A program made the translations under genes and the position numbers. This document shows, in pieces, positions 8,820 through 20,478 of a DNA stretch of 64,000 nucleotides. The notes under the pieces were generated by a model. It had not been told where the DNA came from and did no database searches. It was given only the letters and a program-made list of their open reading frames with translations. The stretch lies in assembly GCF_024345995.1 (NCBI RefSeq), contig NZ_JAGQCE010000003.1, positions 144,759-208,758 on the forward strand, in the 5' to 3' direction. This DNA is from Synechococcus sp. Cruz-7E5. GTDB taxonomy: Bacteria > Cyanobacteriota > Cyanobacteriia > PCC-6307 > Cyanobiaceae. Within the stretch, counting starts at the first letter, position 1; the number at the start of each line of letters is the position of its first letter.

Positions 8820-9941
8820 ATGCTGAAGCTTCCCGATGGATATGGTCTGCCGTCGATTCCCTCGGCAATTGTTTATTGCGAGGGGAATTTCGGTCGGATC
8901 GACGGCAAGACCGCAAACGGTCTGGTGCGTCACTCAGAGCGATTCCGCATCCTCTCGGTGATCGACAGCCGGCTTGCCGGCCGGGATGCCGGCACCGTGC
9001 TGGACGGGGTTGCCAATGGCATCCCGATCCAGGCCGATCTGGCCGAGGCGATGGAGAGCAACGGCGCCCGGGCCGACCTTTTCATCGTCGGGGTGGCTCC
9101 CGCCAGCGGCAGACTCACACCCGCGCAGCGGGTCGTCCTGCTGGAAGCGATCGACGCCGGGCTGCATCTGATCAACGGCCTGCATGAATTCCTCGGCGAC
9201 GACCCGGAATTCGCAGCGGCTGCGGCGGCGCGGAACGTGGCGATCGTGGACGTGCGCCGTCCGCCCGACCAGCGGGATCTGCACATGTTCAGCGGAGCCA
9301 GCGCCACGCTGCCCTGTCGACGGATCGCCGTGCTCGGCACCGATGGCGCGATCGGCAAGCGCACCACGGCCGTGATCCTCAACCGGGCCCTGAATGAGCG
9401 CGGCCTCAAATCGGTGATGGTGGGAACGGGTCAGACGGGCCTGATGCAGGGGGCCCGTCACGGCATCGCCCTTGATGCCATTCCCTGCCAGTTCTGCTCC
9501 GGTGAAGTGGAAGCCGCCTTGATGGAGGCCTACCAGGCGGAGCGACCCGATGTGATCGTGATCGAAGGGCAGGGAGCCCTCAGCCATCCCGCCTATCTCA
9601 GTTCGGCCTCGATCCTGCGGGGCTCCCAACCTCAGGCTGTGATCCTGCAGCACGCCCCGATGCGGTCGCGGCTCAGCGACTTCCCCCAGATCGCCATGCC
9701 GACGCCAGCCAGCGAGATCCGGCTGATCGAAACTTTCTCATCGCTCACGCGGGTGATCGGCCTGTGCCTCAACCATGAGGGCATGACCGAGGCCGAAGTG
9801 ACGGCGGCGATCGCGCTCTACGAGATCGAGCTGGGCATCCCGGTCACCGATGCTCTGACCCGCTCACCCCAGCGCTTGCTGGACATGGTGGTGCGGGCCT
9901 TCCCCGAACTGACACCGGAGGCCGCCGCCGCCGCCCTTTGA
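8820..9941 (+). CDS. DUF1611 (DgcN-like) P-loop protein
   Basis: 373 residues, ATG at 8820 preceded by AAGGAG. The C-terminal half holds a Walker-A-like loop GTDGAIGKRTT (residues 173-183), then VMVGTGQTG and VIVIEGQGALSHPAYL, the hallmarks of DUF1611. Members named DgcN work with a racemase-type partner (DgcA) in D-glutamate handling in marine bacteria. Here the partner gene, overlapping by 4 bases, encodes an alanine-racemase-fold enzyme, so the two probably act in one D-amino-acid or N-acyl-amino-acid pathway. The substrate is inferred only from that analogy. Confidence 0.8.
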   Translation: MLKLPDGYGLPSIPSAIVYCEGNFGRIDGKTANGLVRHSERFRILSVIDSRLAGRDAGTVLDGVANGIPIQADLAEAMESNGARADLFIVGVAPASGRLTPAQRVVLLEAIDAGLHLINGLHEFLGDDPEFAAAAAARNVAIVDVRRPPDQRDLHMFSGASATLPCRRIAVLGTDGAIGKRTTAVILNRALNERGLKSVMVGTGQTGLMQGARHGIALDAIPCQFCSGEVEAALMEAYQAERPDVIVIEGQGALSHPAYLSSASILRGSQPQAVILQHAPMRSRLSDFPQIAMPTPASEIRLIETFSSLTRVIGLCLNHEGMTEAEVTAAIALYEIELGIPVTDALTRSPQRLLDMVVRAFPELTPEAAAAAL

Positions 9942-11086
9942 CGGCGCCAAGGCTGGAGATCCGCCTCGATCGCATTGCCCACAACGCCCGCAGCCTGGTG
10001 GAGCGTCTGGCTGCACGTGGCGTCTCGATCACGGCGGTGACCAAGGCGACCCTCGGCTCGGCTCGGATCGCCACGGTGCTGGCTGCCGCCGGCGTCAGCG
10101 GGATTGGCGAACCACGCATCGAAACGTTGGCGGCCCTGCGGCGCAGCGGCCTGAACCTGCCCTTGACCCTGATCCGCTCGCCCATGCCGAGCCAGGTGGC
10201 CGAGGTGGTGGCCCAGGCCGACATCAGCCTGAACACCGAGCCGGCGGTGCTGGCTCTGCTCTCAGCGGCGGCGATCGCCCAGAACCATCGCCACGGCGTG
10301 GTGCTGATGGTGGAGTTGGGGGATCTGCGCGAAGGGATCATGCCCGAGCGGCTGGAGGGGATCGCCGCCGGTCTGCTGCAGCTGCCCGGACTGGACCTGC
10401 TCGGGATCGGTGCAAACCTGGCCTGCCAGAACGGCGTGGTTCCGTCCACGGAGTCGATGGCCCAGCTCTCCAGCCTGGCCACGGGGCTGGAAACCAGCTT
10501 CGGCATCGTGCTGCCTTTGGTGTCAGGTGGAAACTCCGCGAATCTCCCCTGGTTGTGCGCCGGGGGAACGCTGGGGAGGATCAACAATCTCCGCCTGGGG
10601 GAAGCGATCCTGCTGGGCCGCGAACCGCTCCAGCGGCGGCCGATCCCTGGTCTGCGCACCGATGCCTTCCGACTGGTGGCCGAGGTGATCGAGTCCAACC
10701 GCAAGCCCACCCTGCCCTGGGGCCACTGCCAGCAGGGTGCCTTCGGCGCGCCGCCAGCACGGCTTGATCGGGGCGAGCGGTGGCGTGCCCTGCTGGCCCT
10801 GGGTCTTCAGGATGTGGATGCTGCAGGCCTGACGCTCCCGACTGGCATGACCCTTCTGGGGGCGAGCAGTGACCATCTGGTGCTCGACACCGGCTCTGTT
10901 GCCTTGGAGGTTGGAACGGAACTCGGCTTCGACCTGAACTACAGCGCCCTGCTGCGGGCCATGACTTCACCCTTCGTGGCCCGCAGCCTGATCGAGACGA
11001 TGGCTGAAGGCCGTCAGGTGTCTGGCTCCAGGCCCTCGGTAGTGGGGGCCGCCAGCAGCAGGCCAGGGTCGAGGCTGGCCAGGTAG
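9938..11086 (+). CDS. PLP-dependent amino-acid racemase (alanine-racemase fold)
   Basis: 382 residues starting at TTG 9938, overlapping the DUF1611 stop by 4 bases. The N-terminal barrel has the PLP-lysine motif ITAVTKATLGS (Lys36), followed by GIGEPRIETLAALR, a serine/glycine phosphate-binding stretch (LVSGGNSANLP) and LRLGEAILLGRE. This resembles ornithine/broad-specificity racemases of the YhfX/Orr type rather than biosynthetic Alr. The last 24 residues (rich in Ser, Arg, Pro) look unlike the family and overlap a possible gene on the other strand, so the true stop was perhaps acquired by extension. Substrate unknown. Confidence 0.8.
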   Translation: MTAPRLEIRLDRIAHNARSLVERLAARGVSITAVTKATLGSARIATVLAAAGVSGIGEPRIETLAALRRSGLNLPLTLIRSPMPSQVAEVVAQADISLNTEPAVLALLSAAAIAQNHRHGVVLMVELGDLREGIMPERLEGIAAGLLQLPGLDLLGIGANLACQNGVVPSTESMAQLSSLATGLETSFGIVLPLVSGGNSANLPWLCAGGTLGRINNLRLGEAILLGREPLQRRPIPGLRTDAFRLVAEVIESNRKPTLPWGHCQQGAFGAPPARLDRGERWRALLALGLQDVDAAGLTLPTGMTLLGASSDHLVLDTGSVALEVGTELGFDLNYSALLRAMTSPFVARSLIETMAEGRQVSGSRPSVVGAASSRPGSRLAR

Positions 11087-11193
11087 CGCTTGCGCTGCCC
11101 CGACGCCCAGGGCTCATCGAGGCAGATCCCGATCGGACGAAGCCGGACCGGCTCGGCCGCGGCGCCTGCAGCAGGAATCGAAGACATGTCCAT
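11014..11193 (-). CDS. Possible small protein overlapping the racemase 3' end
   Basis: A 59-codon frame, MDMSSIPAAGA... to EGLEPDT, starting at ATG 11193 (or 11187). Codons end in G or C at nearly every position, as in real genes of this genome, and the internal stretch LDEPWASGQRKRYLASLDPG looks protein-like. It overlaps the racemase tail by 73 bases on the opposite strand; the racemase tail in that overlap is low-complexity, so the minus strand may be the constrained one. I recognise no family. Confidence 0.35.
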   Translation of the reverse strand: MDMSSIPAAGAAAEPVRLRPIGICLDEPWASGQRKRYLASLDPGLLLAAPTTEGLEPDT

Positions 11194-11334
11194 GGCGCGA
11201 AAGCTAGGCAGCGGCAGCGTTCACGACTGTGTGCTGCATGGCCATGGACGGTGCCAGCGGACACGAGCGGCCCGTCGGATGGGGCTGATCAGACCATGGG
11301 CGGCCAGGTCCGCCAGAAAGGTCCAGAATGACGC

Positions 11335-11485
11335 TGACGGTTCCAGTGGTTCACTCCCTGGAGGCAAGGAGGAAAGTCCGGTGTGATGGGGCCCTGCCGG
11401 CCCTGTTGAATCCGGCGCTGTCCCGCAGCTGTGATGGAGCTTCTCTGCGGAGGCGCCCCTCAGCCAGAACGCTCGCCGTCTCAGT
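11335..11485 (+). ncRNA. Cobalamin riboswitch
   Basis: The leader contains the expected conserved elements in order: GGAGGCAAGGAGGAAAGTCC followed by GGTGTGAT, then GGCGCTGTCCCGCAGCTGTGA, and a B12-box-like CAGCCAGAACGCTCGCC near the 3' end. Together these match the AdoCbl-type riboswitch core. It ends about 35 bases before the HupE/UreJ-family start at 11519, so binding of cobalamin should reduce that gene's expression. The exact ends are approximate. It accounts for the 325-base gap 11194-11518; I see nothing else between 11194 and 11334. Confidence 0.92.
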
Positions 11486-11518
11486 ACCCAACCCCCCGGC
11501 GCGGACCGTTACCCCTCA

Positions 11519-12127
11519 ATGAGCAGATTCCCCAGCAGCAGCACCCTGGCCCTCTACACCGGCCTGGCCGCTGCGGCCTTCGCCCTGGCTGGCCAGCCTG
11601 CCCAGGCCCATGGCCTCGCCCATGGAGGCATCGGCTCAGGCTTCCTACATCCCCTCGCAGGCCTCGACCACCTGCTGCTGTTGATCGGCGTTGGCGCCGC
11701 CTCCGCCGCCATCTCTTCGACCCTGCTGGTCTGGGCCCTGGTGGGCGCCGTCGCCGGTGGGGTGTTCGGAGCGATGGGCGGCAGCCTGCCCTTCGGGGAA
11801 CTGCTCGCGGCCCTGGCCATCACCGCCGTGGCCAGCTCGATCCTGTGGGCCGAGAACAAAGCTTCCGGCTCGCGGCTCAGCCTCTGGGGAGGCCTGGTGG
11901 CCGCCGCCGTGGCGGTGCACGCCATGCTGCACGGTCTGGAAGCCCCCAGCGATCAAACCTCCCTCTCCTGGTGGCTGGGGGCCCTCGCCGGCTCAGTGCT
12001 GGTGAGCGGCACCACCCTGTTGGTGCTGCGCCGTCTGCCTCGCAGCGTCACCACCCGGCTGGCCCTGACCCTGGCGATCGGCGGAGGCCTGGTGGCCTTC
12101 GCTCCACTGACCCTGCTGCTGCGCTGA
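11519..12127 (+). CDS. HupE/UreJ-family metal permease, probably cobalt
   Basis: 202 residues with an N-terminal signal-like segment ending in AQA, then the family signature HGLAHG...GFLHPLAGLDHLLLLIGVG with histidines and Asp implicated in Ni/Co binding, and about six membrane segments. HupE/UreJ proteins import nickel or cobalt across the inner membrane. The cobalamin riboswitch directly upstream argues for cobalt, the metal of B12, as substrate. Single gene; tRNA-Leu follows on the other strand 8 bases later. Confidence 0.88.
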   Translation: MSRFPSSSTLALYTGLAAAAFALAGQPAQAHGLAHGGIGSGFLHPLAGLDHLLLLIGVGAASAAISSTLLVWALVGAVAGGVFGAMGGSLPFGELLAALAITAVASSILWAENKASGSRLSLWGGLVAAAVAVHAMLHGLEAPSDQTSLSWWLGALAGSVLVSGTTLLVLRRLPRSVTTRLALTLAIGGGLVAFAPLTLLLR

Positions 12128-12135
12128 TTCAGCGA

Positions 12136-12217
12136 TGCCCACCGGGGGACTTGAACCCCCACGACCGAAGCCACTGGTACCTAAAACCAGCGCGTCTACC
12201 AATTCCGCCAGGTGGGC
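12136..12217 (-). tRNA. tRNA-Leu (UAG)
   Basis: On the minus strand the acceptor arms GCCCACC/GGTGGGC, D-loop GGAATTGGTAGACGCGC, anticodon stem CTGGT/ACCAG around loop TTTAGGT (anticodon TAG), long variable arm typical of class II leucine tRNA, and T-arm GGGGGTTCAAGTCCCCC are all present. CCA is not encoded. Confidence 0.95.
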
Positions 12218-12227
12218 GTGAACTGAC

Positions 12228-12233
12228 TGTATA
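12228..12233 (-). promoter_or_regulatory. Putative -10 element for tRNA-Leu
   Basis: TATACA on the minus strand, 10 bases before the mature tRNA 5' end. The same bases read TGTATAGA on the plus strand and could equally serve ycf66. Confidence 0.35.
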
Positions 12234-12271
12234 GAGCGGCTCAGAATGGCCGCACCGCCGCCTCTGCCGCC

Positions 12272-13050
12272 ATGCTCGCCACCCTCGGTGGATTCCTGGC
12301 ACTTCTTGCCGGTCTGCTGGTGCTGCTGCTGCCCCTGCTGGTCCCTGAGCTCAGCCGCCCCCGCGATTCGGTCTGGGGCGCCCTGGTGCTGGTCCTGGGA
12401 CTGGTGCTGGTCACCAGCGCCGAGCGCCTCAGCGGGGCACCCATGCTGGCCGTGCTCTGCGGCGGCCTGCTGATCGGCCGGCTGAGCACGGAGGTGGGCC
12501 TGGGCCGCTGGCGTCAGCTCAGCCGTGAGGAGCAGGTGCGCCTCACCGGCGTGGAGCGTTGGCGCACCAGCCTGCAGCAACTGGCTGCTGCCCTGATGGG
12601 GCTGGTCAGCCTGGCGGGATCGAAACTGGGCGTGTTGCTCTCCTGGCTGAAGGAGCGGCGCGAAGCCAGCTCCAAAGCCCGCGAGACCACCAAGCGCTGG
12701 GTGCGCCCGGAGCCTGAGCCTGTGGTCTCGGAAACACAGGCTGCGGCGGTGCCTGAGGTTGCGGTAGCAGAGGCAGAGGCTTCTGATCAGCCCCGGCCTC
12801 CCGAAGCAGCGCCAGCCTCTGATCCGCCGCCAGCAGCTGATAAAGACGACGCCGACGACGTGACCACGGTGGAGTCATTTGCCGAGATCGAGCAGCTGAT
12901 CGAGCAGGCCGGCGCTACAACCCCAGGCGCGGATCCCAGCGGAGCCTCAGACGAAGAAGCGGTGGCTGTGGCTGAGCCTGCTGCAGACGGCGACGGGGAG
13001 GGCCCGGGGGCTGGGGTCGATAATTCGCCCTTGCTGCCCCCCCAGGCGCT

Positions 13051-13054
<4 letters not shown>
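12272..13054 (+). CDS. ycf66: Ycf66-family membrane protein
   Basis: 260 residues. The N-terminal 75 residues form two or three membrane helices (LATLGGFLALLAGLLVLLLP, then WGALVLVLGLVLVTSAERLSG). The rest is soluble, with a basic stretch followed by a long acidic, Ala/Pro-rich tail of low complexity. This matches Ycf66, a protein of unknown function conserved in cyanobacteria and some plastids. It overlaps the ileS start by 4 bases, so the two are translationally coupled. Confidence 0.8.
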
Positions 13055-16068
<3,014 letters not shown>

Positions 16069-16090
16069 GCACAGCACCCCAGCCGCATGC

Positions 16091-16411
16091 TCACCAGTGG
16101 ACGGGATCGAGAAAGTGCTCAGGATCCACCGGACCTGCCAGGATCCGCTCGGCGGCGGGATCGAGGGGGCCCTGCAGCAGCTCGGCCTCGCTGATGACGG
16201 CACCGTCCGGCAGGCAGCTCTGGTCGGGATCGAATTCGGTGGGGTGGGTGACGCTGCAGGAGAAGCCCCGGAAGACAAGCAGCTCGAAGGCTTCCTCGGT
16301 CTGTTCTCCACTGACGCCCCCTGCCGACGGCAGGTTGCCCCGCAACCGCAGTACCCGATCAGGGCGGCCGCGGCTGATCGCTTCGAGTTGGGCGAGCAGG
16401 CTGACGCCCAT
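16091..16411 (-). CDS. Conserved hypothetical protein
   Basis: 106 residues, start ATG at 16411 overlapping the stop of the preceding DUF3177 gene by one base (TGATG). The first half (MGVSLLAQLEAISRGRPDRV then LRLRGNLPS, EEAFELLVFRGFSCSVTHPT) looks like a compact beta-rich domain; no membrane segment or signal. I associate it with a short cyanobacterial family of unknown function but cannot name it surely. Coupling to the membrane-protein gene suggests the two products work together. Confidence 0.75.
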   Translation of the reverse strand: MGVSLLAQLEAISRGRPDRVLRLRGNLPSAGGVSGEQTEEAFELLVFRGFSCSVTHPTEFDPDQSCLPDGAVISEAELLQGPLDPAAERILAGPVDPEHFLDPVHW

Positions 16412-17061
16412 CAGAACCCTCCCGCCACCCGTCCCTGACGGGGCAGGCGTACCAGGATCCACTGCAGCAGGCCCACCACGTAGGCCACCAGGGCCAGGTA
16501 GCCGAAGAAGGCGGTGAGAGTGGGAGTGAGGTCGGCGCCGAACACGAAGGAGAACACCTGAGCGGCGACACCGTGGAGGCGACGCGGGGCCTCCAGCCAG
16601 GTCTGGCAGAAGGCGCTGCCGGCCATCCCCAGACCACAGCCCATGGCGCCCACGCCAAGACCGGCCCCCAGCAGGCCAAAGGCCGTCACTGCCCAGCGCC
16701 AGCTGCGCACGGTGAGCGGCAGGGGGCGCCAGGGGGGCAGATCGGCCAGCTCCTCGTTCAGATCCACCCAGAACCAGAGCGACGCCACCATCAGCAGCTT
16801 CGCCACGATCATCAGCGGATAGGCCAGGGGCCTGGCATCGACGAACAACAGCAAGGCGATCGCCAGCAGACTGGCCACCTTCCAGTAAATGGCCATCAGC
16901 CGCAGCATCGCCCCCTCCCGTCGCCACGCCGCCCAGACCAGCAGCACCAGCGGCAGACCCAGGCTGAAGACCACCGCAAGACGGAAGTCGAGCCACACAA
17001 GCGTGCGGTACAGCATGTCGGGCACAGCTTGGGTAGGGGAAGGCGCCATTATCCGCGCCAT
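16411..17061 (-). CDS. DUF3177-family membrane protein
   Basis: 216 residues; starts at 17061, 17049 or 17016 are all possible. Five or so hydrophobic helices (LAVVFSLGLPLVLLVWAAW; VASLLAIALLLFV; LMIVAKLLMVASLWFWVDLN; WAVTAFGLLGAGLGVGAMGCGL; GYLALVAYVVGLLQWILV) with short loops. It matches DUF3177, a cyanobacterial membrane family of unknown role. It is coupled to the small gene downstream. Confidence 0.78.
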   Translation of the reverse strand: MARIMAPSPTQAVPDMLYRTLVWLDFRLAVVFSLGLPLVLLVWAAWRREGAMLRLMAIYWKVASLLAIALLLFVDARPLAYPLMIVAKLLMVASLWFWVDLNEELADLPPWRPLPLTVRSWRWAVTAFGLLGAGLGVGAMGCGLGMAGSAFCQTWLEAPRRLHGVAAQVFSFVFGADLTPTLTAFFGYLALVAYVVGLLQWILVRLPRQGRVAGGF

Positions 17062-17083
17062 GGCTCACCAGTAGGTTCGGTTC

Positions 17084-18394
17084 ATGCCTGCGCCTCCCCT
17101 GTTCTCCTGGCTCCGCCGCGGTGATGAGCAGGCTTCCTGCCGCACGGCACTCTCACGCCAGCCATCGCTGGAGGATGCCGTCAGCGAGGTGGTGCAGCAG
17201 CTCAATGCCAAAGGCTTTGGCGCTGCGGCCCGGGGGGAGGCCGATCTGGCCCTGGTGTTCGGCTCCACCAGCTATGCCAGTGACCTGCCGCGGCTGCTGC
17301 CGCTGCTGCGCACCCGTCTGCGGGCCCGCCACTGGCTTGGCGCCGCCGGCGGTGGCGTGGTGGGGACCGGGGCCAGCGGCACAGCCCATGAAGTGGAGCA
17401 GGAACCGGCGCTGAGCGTGATGCTGCTGCGCCTGCCCGGAGCCGACCTGCAGCTCTTCGAACTCGACACCGACCAGCTGCCCGATCTGGATGGCGACAGC
17501 CGCGGCTGGATCGACTGGGTGGGGGCCGCTCCGGAGCGGGCCGACGCCATGCTGCTGCTGGTGGATCCCACCTGCCAGGCCATCAACGACCTGATCAGCG
17601 GACTCGACTACGCCTTCCCGGGCCTGGCAAAGGTGGGTGGCATCGCCGGCCCCCACAGCGCCAGCCATGGATCACTGCTGTTCAAAGACCGGGTGGTGAC
17701 CGGGGCTGTGGGCTGCCTGATCGGCGGCAGCTGGACGATCGATCCGGTGGTGGCCCAGGGCTGCCGGCCAATCGGCCCGGTGTTCGAGATCGAGAAAGCT
17801 GAGCGCAATGTGGTGCTGCAGCTGAGCCGCGGTGACCAGCAGAACACCCCGGTGAACTGCCTGCAGACGATCCTGCAGACCCTCAGCCCTGCCGAGCGGG
17901 AACTGGTGCGCCACTCCCTTTTCCTCGGAGTGGCGCGCAACAGCTTCAATCTGGCCGGGGGCGGGGAAGACGACGAGACCACGGCCTTTCTGGTGAGGAA
18001 CCTGATCGGGGTGGATCCTCGTAACGGGGCGGTGGCAGTGGCCGAACGCCTGCGGGTGGGCCAGCAGGTGCAGTTCCAGCTCCGCGATGCCGACGCCTCC
18101 CGTCAGGAGCTGCGGCAGTTGCTGCGCAGCCAGGCCAGGTCTGCCGAGCGGCCCCTGGCGGGCCTGCTCTTCGCCTGCCTGGGCCGCGGCAAGGGGCTCT
18201 ACGGCGAAGCCGATGGCGACGTCAGGATCGCCCAGGGGGAGTTTCCAGATCTGCCGATTGCAGGAGCCTTCTGCAACGGAGAAATCGGCCCGGTGGGGGG
18301 CACGACCTATCTGCACGGCTACACAGCCAGCTGGGGCTTCCTGGTGCCCCGGCCGAGCGCCGAGCCGTCACCGGAACCGCTGCCGGAGGGTTGA
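17084..18394 (+). CDS. FIST-domain sensory protein
   Basis: 436 residues. FIST N domain: ADLALVFGSTSYASDLPRLL, GAAGGGVVGTG, and the LSVMLLRLPG strand. FIST C domain: RNVVLQLSRGDQQ, RNLIGVDPRNGAVAVAERLRVGQ and GLLFACLGRGKGLYG, ending in GAFCNGEIGPVGGTTYLHGYT. FIST modules are proposed small-ligand (perhaps amino-acid) sensors usually coupled to signalling domains; this protein has no output domain. It begins a tight run with trmB, ictB and a sugar kinase, with gaps or overlaps of 8 bases or less. Confidence 0.85.
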   Translation: MPAPPLFSWLRRGDEQASCRTALSRQPSLEDAVSEVVQQLNAKGFGAAARGEADLALVFGSTSYASDLPRLLPLLRTRLRARHWLGAAGGGVVGTGASGTAHEVEQEPALSVMLLRLPGADLQLFELDTDQLPDLDGDSRGWIDWVGAAPERADAMLLLVDPTCQAINDLISGLDYAFPGLAKVGGIAGPHSASHGSLLFKDRVVTGAVGCLIGGSWTIDPVVAQGCRPIGPVFEIEKAERNVVLQLSRGDQQNTPVNCLQTILQTLSPAERELVRHSLFLGVARNSFNLAGGGEDDETTAFLVRNLIGVDPRNGAVAVAERLRVGQQVQFQLRDADASRQELRQLLRSQARSAERPLAGLLFACLGRGKGLYGEADGDVRIAQGEFPDLPIAGAFCNGEIGPVGGTTYLHGYTASWGFLVPRPSAEPSPEPLPEG

Positions 18395-18397
18395 GCG

Positions 18398-19111
18398 GTG
18401 GTGCGCCAGCACGTCAACCCCCTCTCGCGGGTGCACCAGCAACCTCTTGTGCTCCCACCGCTGATCGAGCTGTTTGCGCGGCCCGAGCAGCCGCTCCACC
18501 TCGACATCGGCAGCGCCCGTGGCCGCTTTCTGCTGGCGATGGCGCCACTTCAACCTGAGTGGAACTTTCTTGGGGTCGAGATCCGCCGGCCGCTGGTGGA
18601 GGCCGCCGAGCGAGACCGCCAGGCGCAGGCCAGCAGCAATCTGAGCTTCCTCTTCTGCAACGCCAACGTGAGCCTGCTGAGCTGGCTGCGGACCCTGCCT
18701 GCCGGGTCGCTGCAGCGGGTGACGATCCAGTTCCCCGACCCCTGGTTCAAGAGCCGGCACCACAAGCGACGGGTGCTGCAGCCCGATCTGCTGCAGGCCC
18801 TGGCCGCGTCCCTGCCTGAAGGAGGTGAGCTGTTTCTGCAGAGCGATGTGACAGCGGTGATCGAGCCGATGGTGGCGCTCACCGAAGCCAGCGGCTGGTT
18901 CCTGCGTCCCCCGGAGGATGGGCGCCCCTGGCGGGGTGACAACCCACTGCCTGTGGCGACGGAGCGGGAGCGAATCGTGCTCAGCCAGGGGCTGCCGGTG
19001 TACCGGGTGCTCTACCGGCGCGGTCACCAGGCCTGCCTCCATCCCCAGCCACCCCTGGAGCCGAGGAGCGATGCCGCCCATAATCCGTCGGCCAGCCCCG
19101 CCGGCAGCTGA
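18398..19111 (+). CDS. trmB: tRNA (guanine-N7-)-methyltransferase
   Basis: 237 residues from GTG 18398, 3 bases after the FIST stop. SAM-binding motif [17 protein letters not shown], then [15 protein letters not shown], and the TrmB signature [19 protein letters not shown]. It methylates G46 of tRNA. The last 30 residues are Pro/Ser-rich and beyond the conserved fold. The stop overlaps the next ATG by one base. Confidence 0.95.
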   Translation: MVRQHVNPLSRVHQQPLVLPPLIELFARPEQPLHLDIGSARGRFLLAMAPLQPEWNFLGVEIRRPLVEAAERDRQAQASSNLSFLFCNANVSLLSWLRTLPAGSLQRVTIQFPDPWFKSRHHKRRVLQPDLLQALAASLPEGGELFLQSDVTAVIEPMVALTEASGWFLRPPEDGRPWRGDNPLPVATERERIVLSQGLPVYRVLYRRGHQACLHPQPPLEPRSDAAHNPSASPAGS

Positions 19112-20478
19112 TGTCCGCCCCCACCACTCCCTCAGCTGCTGCCGCTGCTGAGTGCGCCGCCGCCGGCGCTACGACGCGCGAACCGCGGGTCCCCTGGCTG
19201 CTGCGCTGGCAGGGCCTGTTCGCCTCATCGGCCTCAGGCCCCCTGGCCAGACATCTGCCGCTGCTGGCCGGTCTGGTGCTGTGCGCTCTGATGGCGGGAC
19301 TGCCGCTGGTCACCAGGGCCGGGCTGAGCCTGCTGATTCTCTCCAGCGGACTGCTCTGGCTGATCTGGGCCCTATGCACCCCCGCCGGCCGCATCGGCCC
19401 GATCAGCGGCTGGCTTCTGGTGATGCTGGCGGTGGCGGTGCTGGCCACCGGCTTCTCGCCCGTACCCAGGGCCGCGGCCAACGGGCTGCTCAAACTGCTG
19501 AGCTATCTGGGCGTCTATGCCCTGATGCGCCAGCTGCTCGCCACCGCTCCAACCTGGTGGAACCGGATCGTGGCGGCCCTGCTGGGCGGTTCGCTGATCA
19601 CCGCAGTGATCGGTATCCGCCAGCTCTACGGCGACAGCTCCGCCCTGGCCCGCTGGTCGGATCCGAACTCGGTGGCGGAGGGCACGGTGCGGATCTACAG
19701 CACCCTCGACAACCCCAACCTGCTGGCTGGCTACCTGCTGCCGATCCTGCCCCTGGCGGCGGTGGCCCTGCTGCGCTGGCGACGCCCATTGCCTCGGCTC
19801 TTTGCCCTCTCGGCGCTGCTGAGCGGTGCGGTGGCCTTGCTGCTCACCTACAGCCGTGGCGGCTGGATGGGGATGGTGGCGGCCCTGGGCAGCCTGGCCC
19901 TGCTGCTGGCACTGCGGGCCAGCCGCCACTGGTCGCCCCTGCTGCGCCGGTTGTTTCCGCTGCTGCTGTTGCTGGGCGGTGGCCTGGTGCTGGTGCTGGC
20001 CGTGAGCCAGATTGAGCCCCTGCGGGTCAGGGTGATGAGCCTGGTGGCGGGCAGGGAGGACAGCTCCAACAACTTCCGCATCAACGTCTGGATGGCAGCG
20101 CTGCAGATGGTCCAGGACCGCCCCTGGCTTGGCATCGGCCCCGGCAACACGGCCTTCAACCTGATCTACCCGCTGTACCAGCAACCGAAGTTCAACGCCC
20201 TCAGCGCCTACTCGATCCCACTCGAGCTGGCCGTGGAAGGTGGCATCCCCGGCCTGCTGGCTGGCCTCGGCCTGCTGCAGTCCAGCCTGCGGCAGGGCTG
20301 GGCCCAGCTCAGGCGCGATCATCCCCAGGTGCTGCCGGCCCTTGGGGCACTGGCGGCCATCCTCGGCCTCTGTGTCCAGGGCCTCACCGACACGATCTTC
20401 TTCCGCCCGGAAGTGCAGCTCACGGGCTGGCTATGCCTCGCCACCCTGGCCACCCTGCCAGGGGCGGCGGATGACTGA
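19111..20478 (+). CDS. ictB: IctB-family membrane protein (O-antigen-ligase-like)
   Basis: 455 residues with about ten hydrophobic helices and the family's large loop with IYSTLDNPNLLAGYLLPILP and NNFRINVWMAALQMVQDRPWL followed by GIGPGNTAFNLIYPLYQQP. IctB was first described as needed for inorganic-carbon accumulation in Synechococcus, but the fold is that of Wzy/WaaL O-antigen ligases and direct bicarbonate transport is doubted. Its position directly before a sugar kinase and across from glmM slightly favours an envelope-sugar role (inference). Confidence 0.85.
   Translation: MSAPTTPSAAAAAECAAAGATTREPRVPWLLRWQGLFASSASGPLARHLPLLAGLVLCALMAGLPLVTRAGLSLLILSSGLLWLIWALCTPAGRIGPISGWLLVMLAVAVLATGFSPVPRAAANGLLKLLSYLGVYALMRQLLATAPTWWNRIVAALLGGSLITAVIGIRQLYGDSSALARWSDPNSVAEGTVRIYSTLDNPNLLAGYLLPILPLAAVALLRWRRPLPRLFALSALLSGAVALLLTYSRGGWMGMVAALGSLALLLALRASRHWSPLLRRLFPLLLLLGGGLVLVLAVSQIEPLRVRVMSLVAGREDSSNNFRINVWMAALQMVQDRPWLGIGPGNTAFNLIYPLYQQPKFNALSAYSIPLELAVEGGIPGLLAGLGLLQSSLRQGWAQLRRDHPQVLPALGALAAILGLCVQGLTDTIFFRPEVQLTGWLCLATLATLPGAADD

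Noticed and set aside
11194-11334. Gene upstream of the cobalamin riboswitch
   Set aside because: Short frames only, with rare codons and stops; nothing recognisable.
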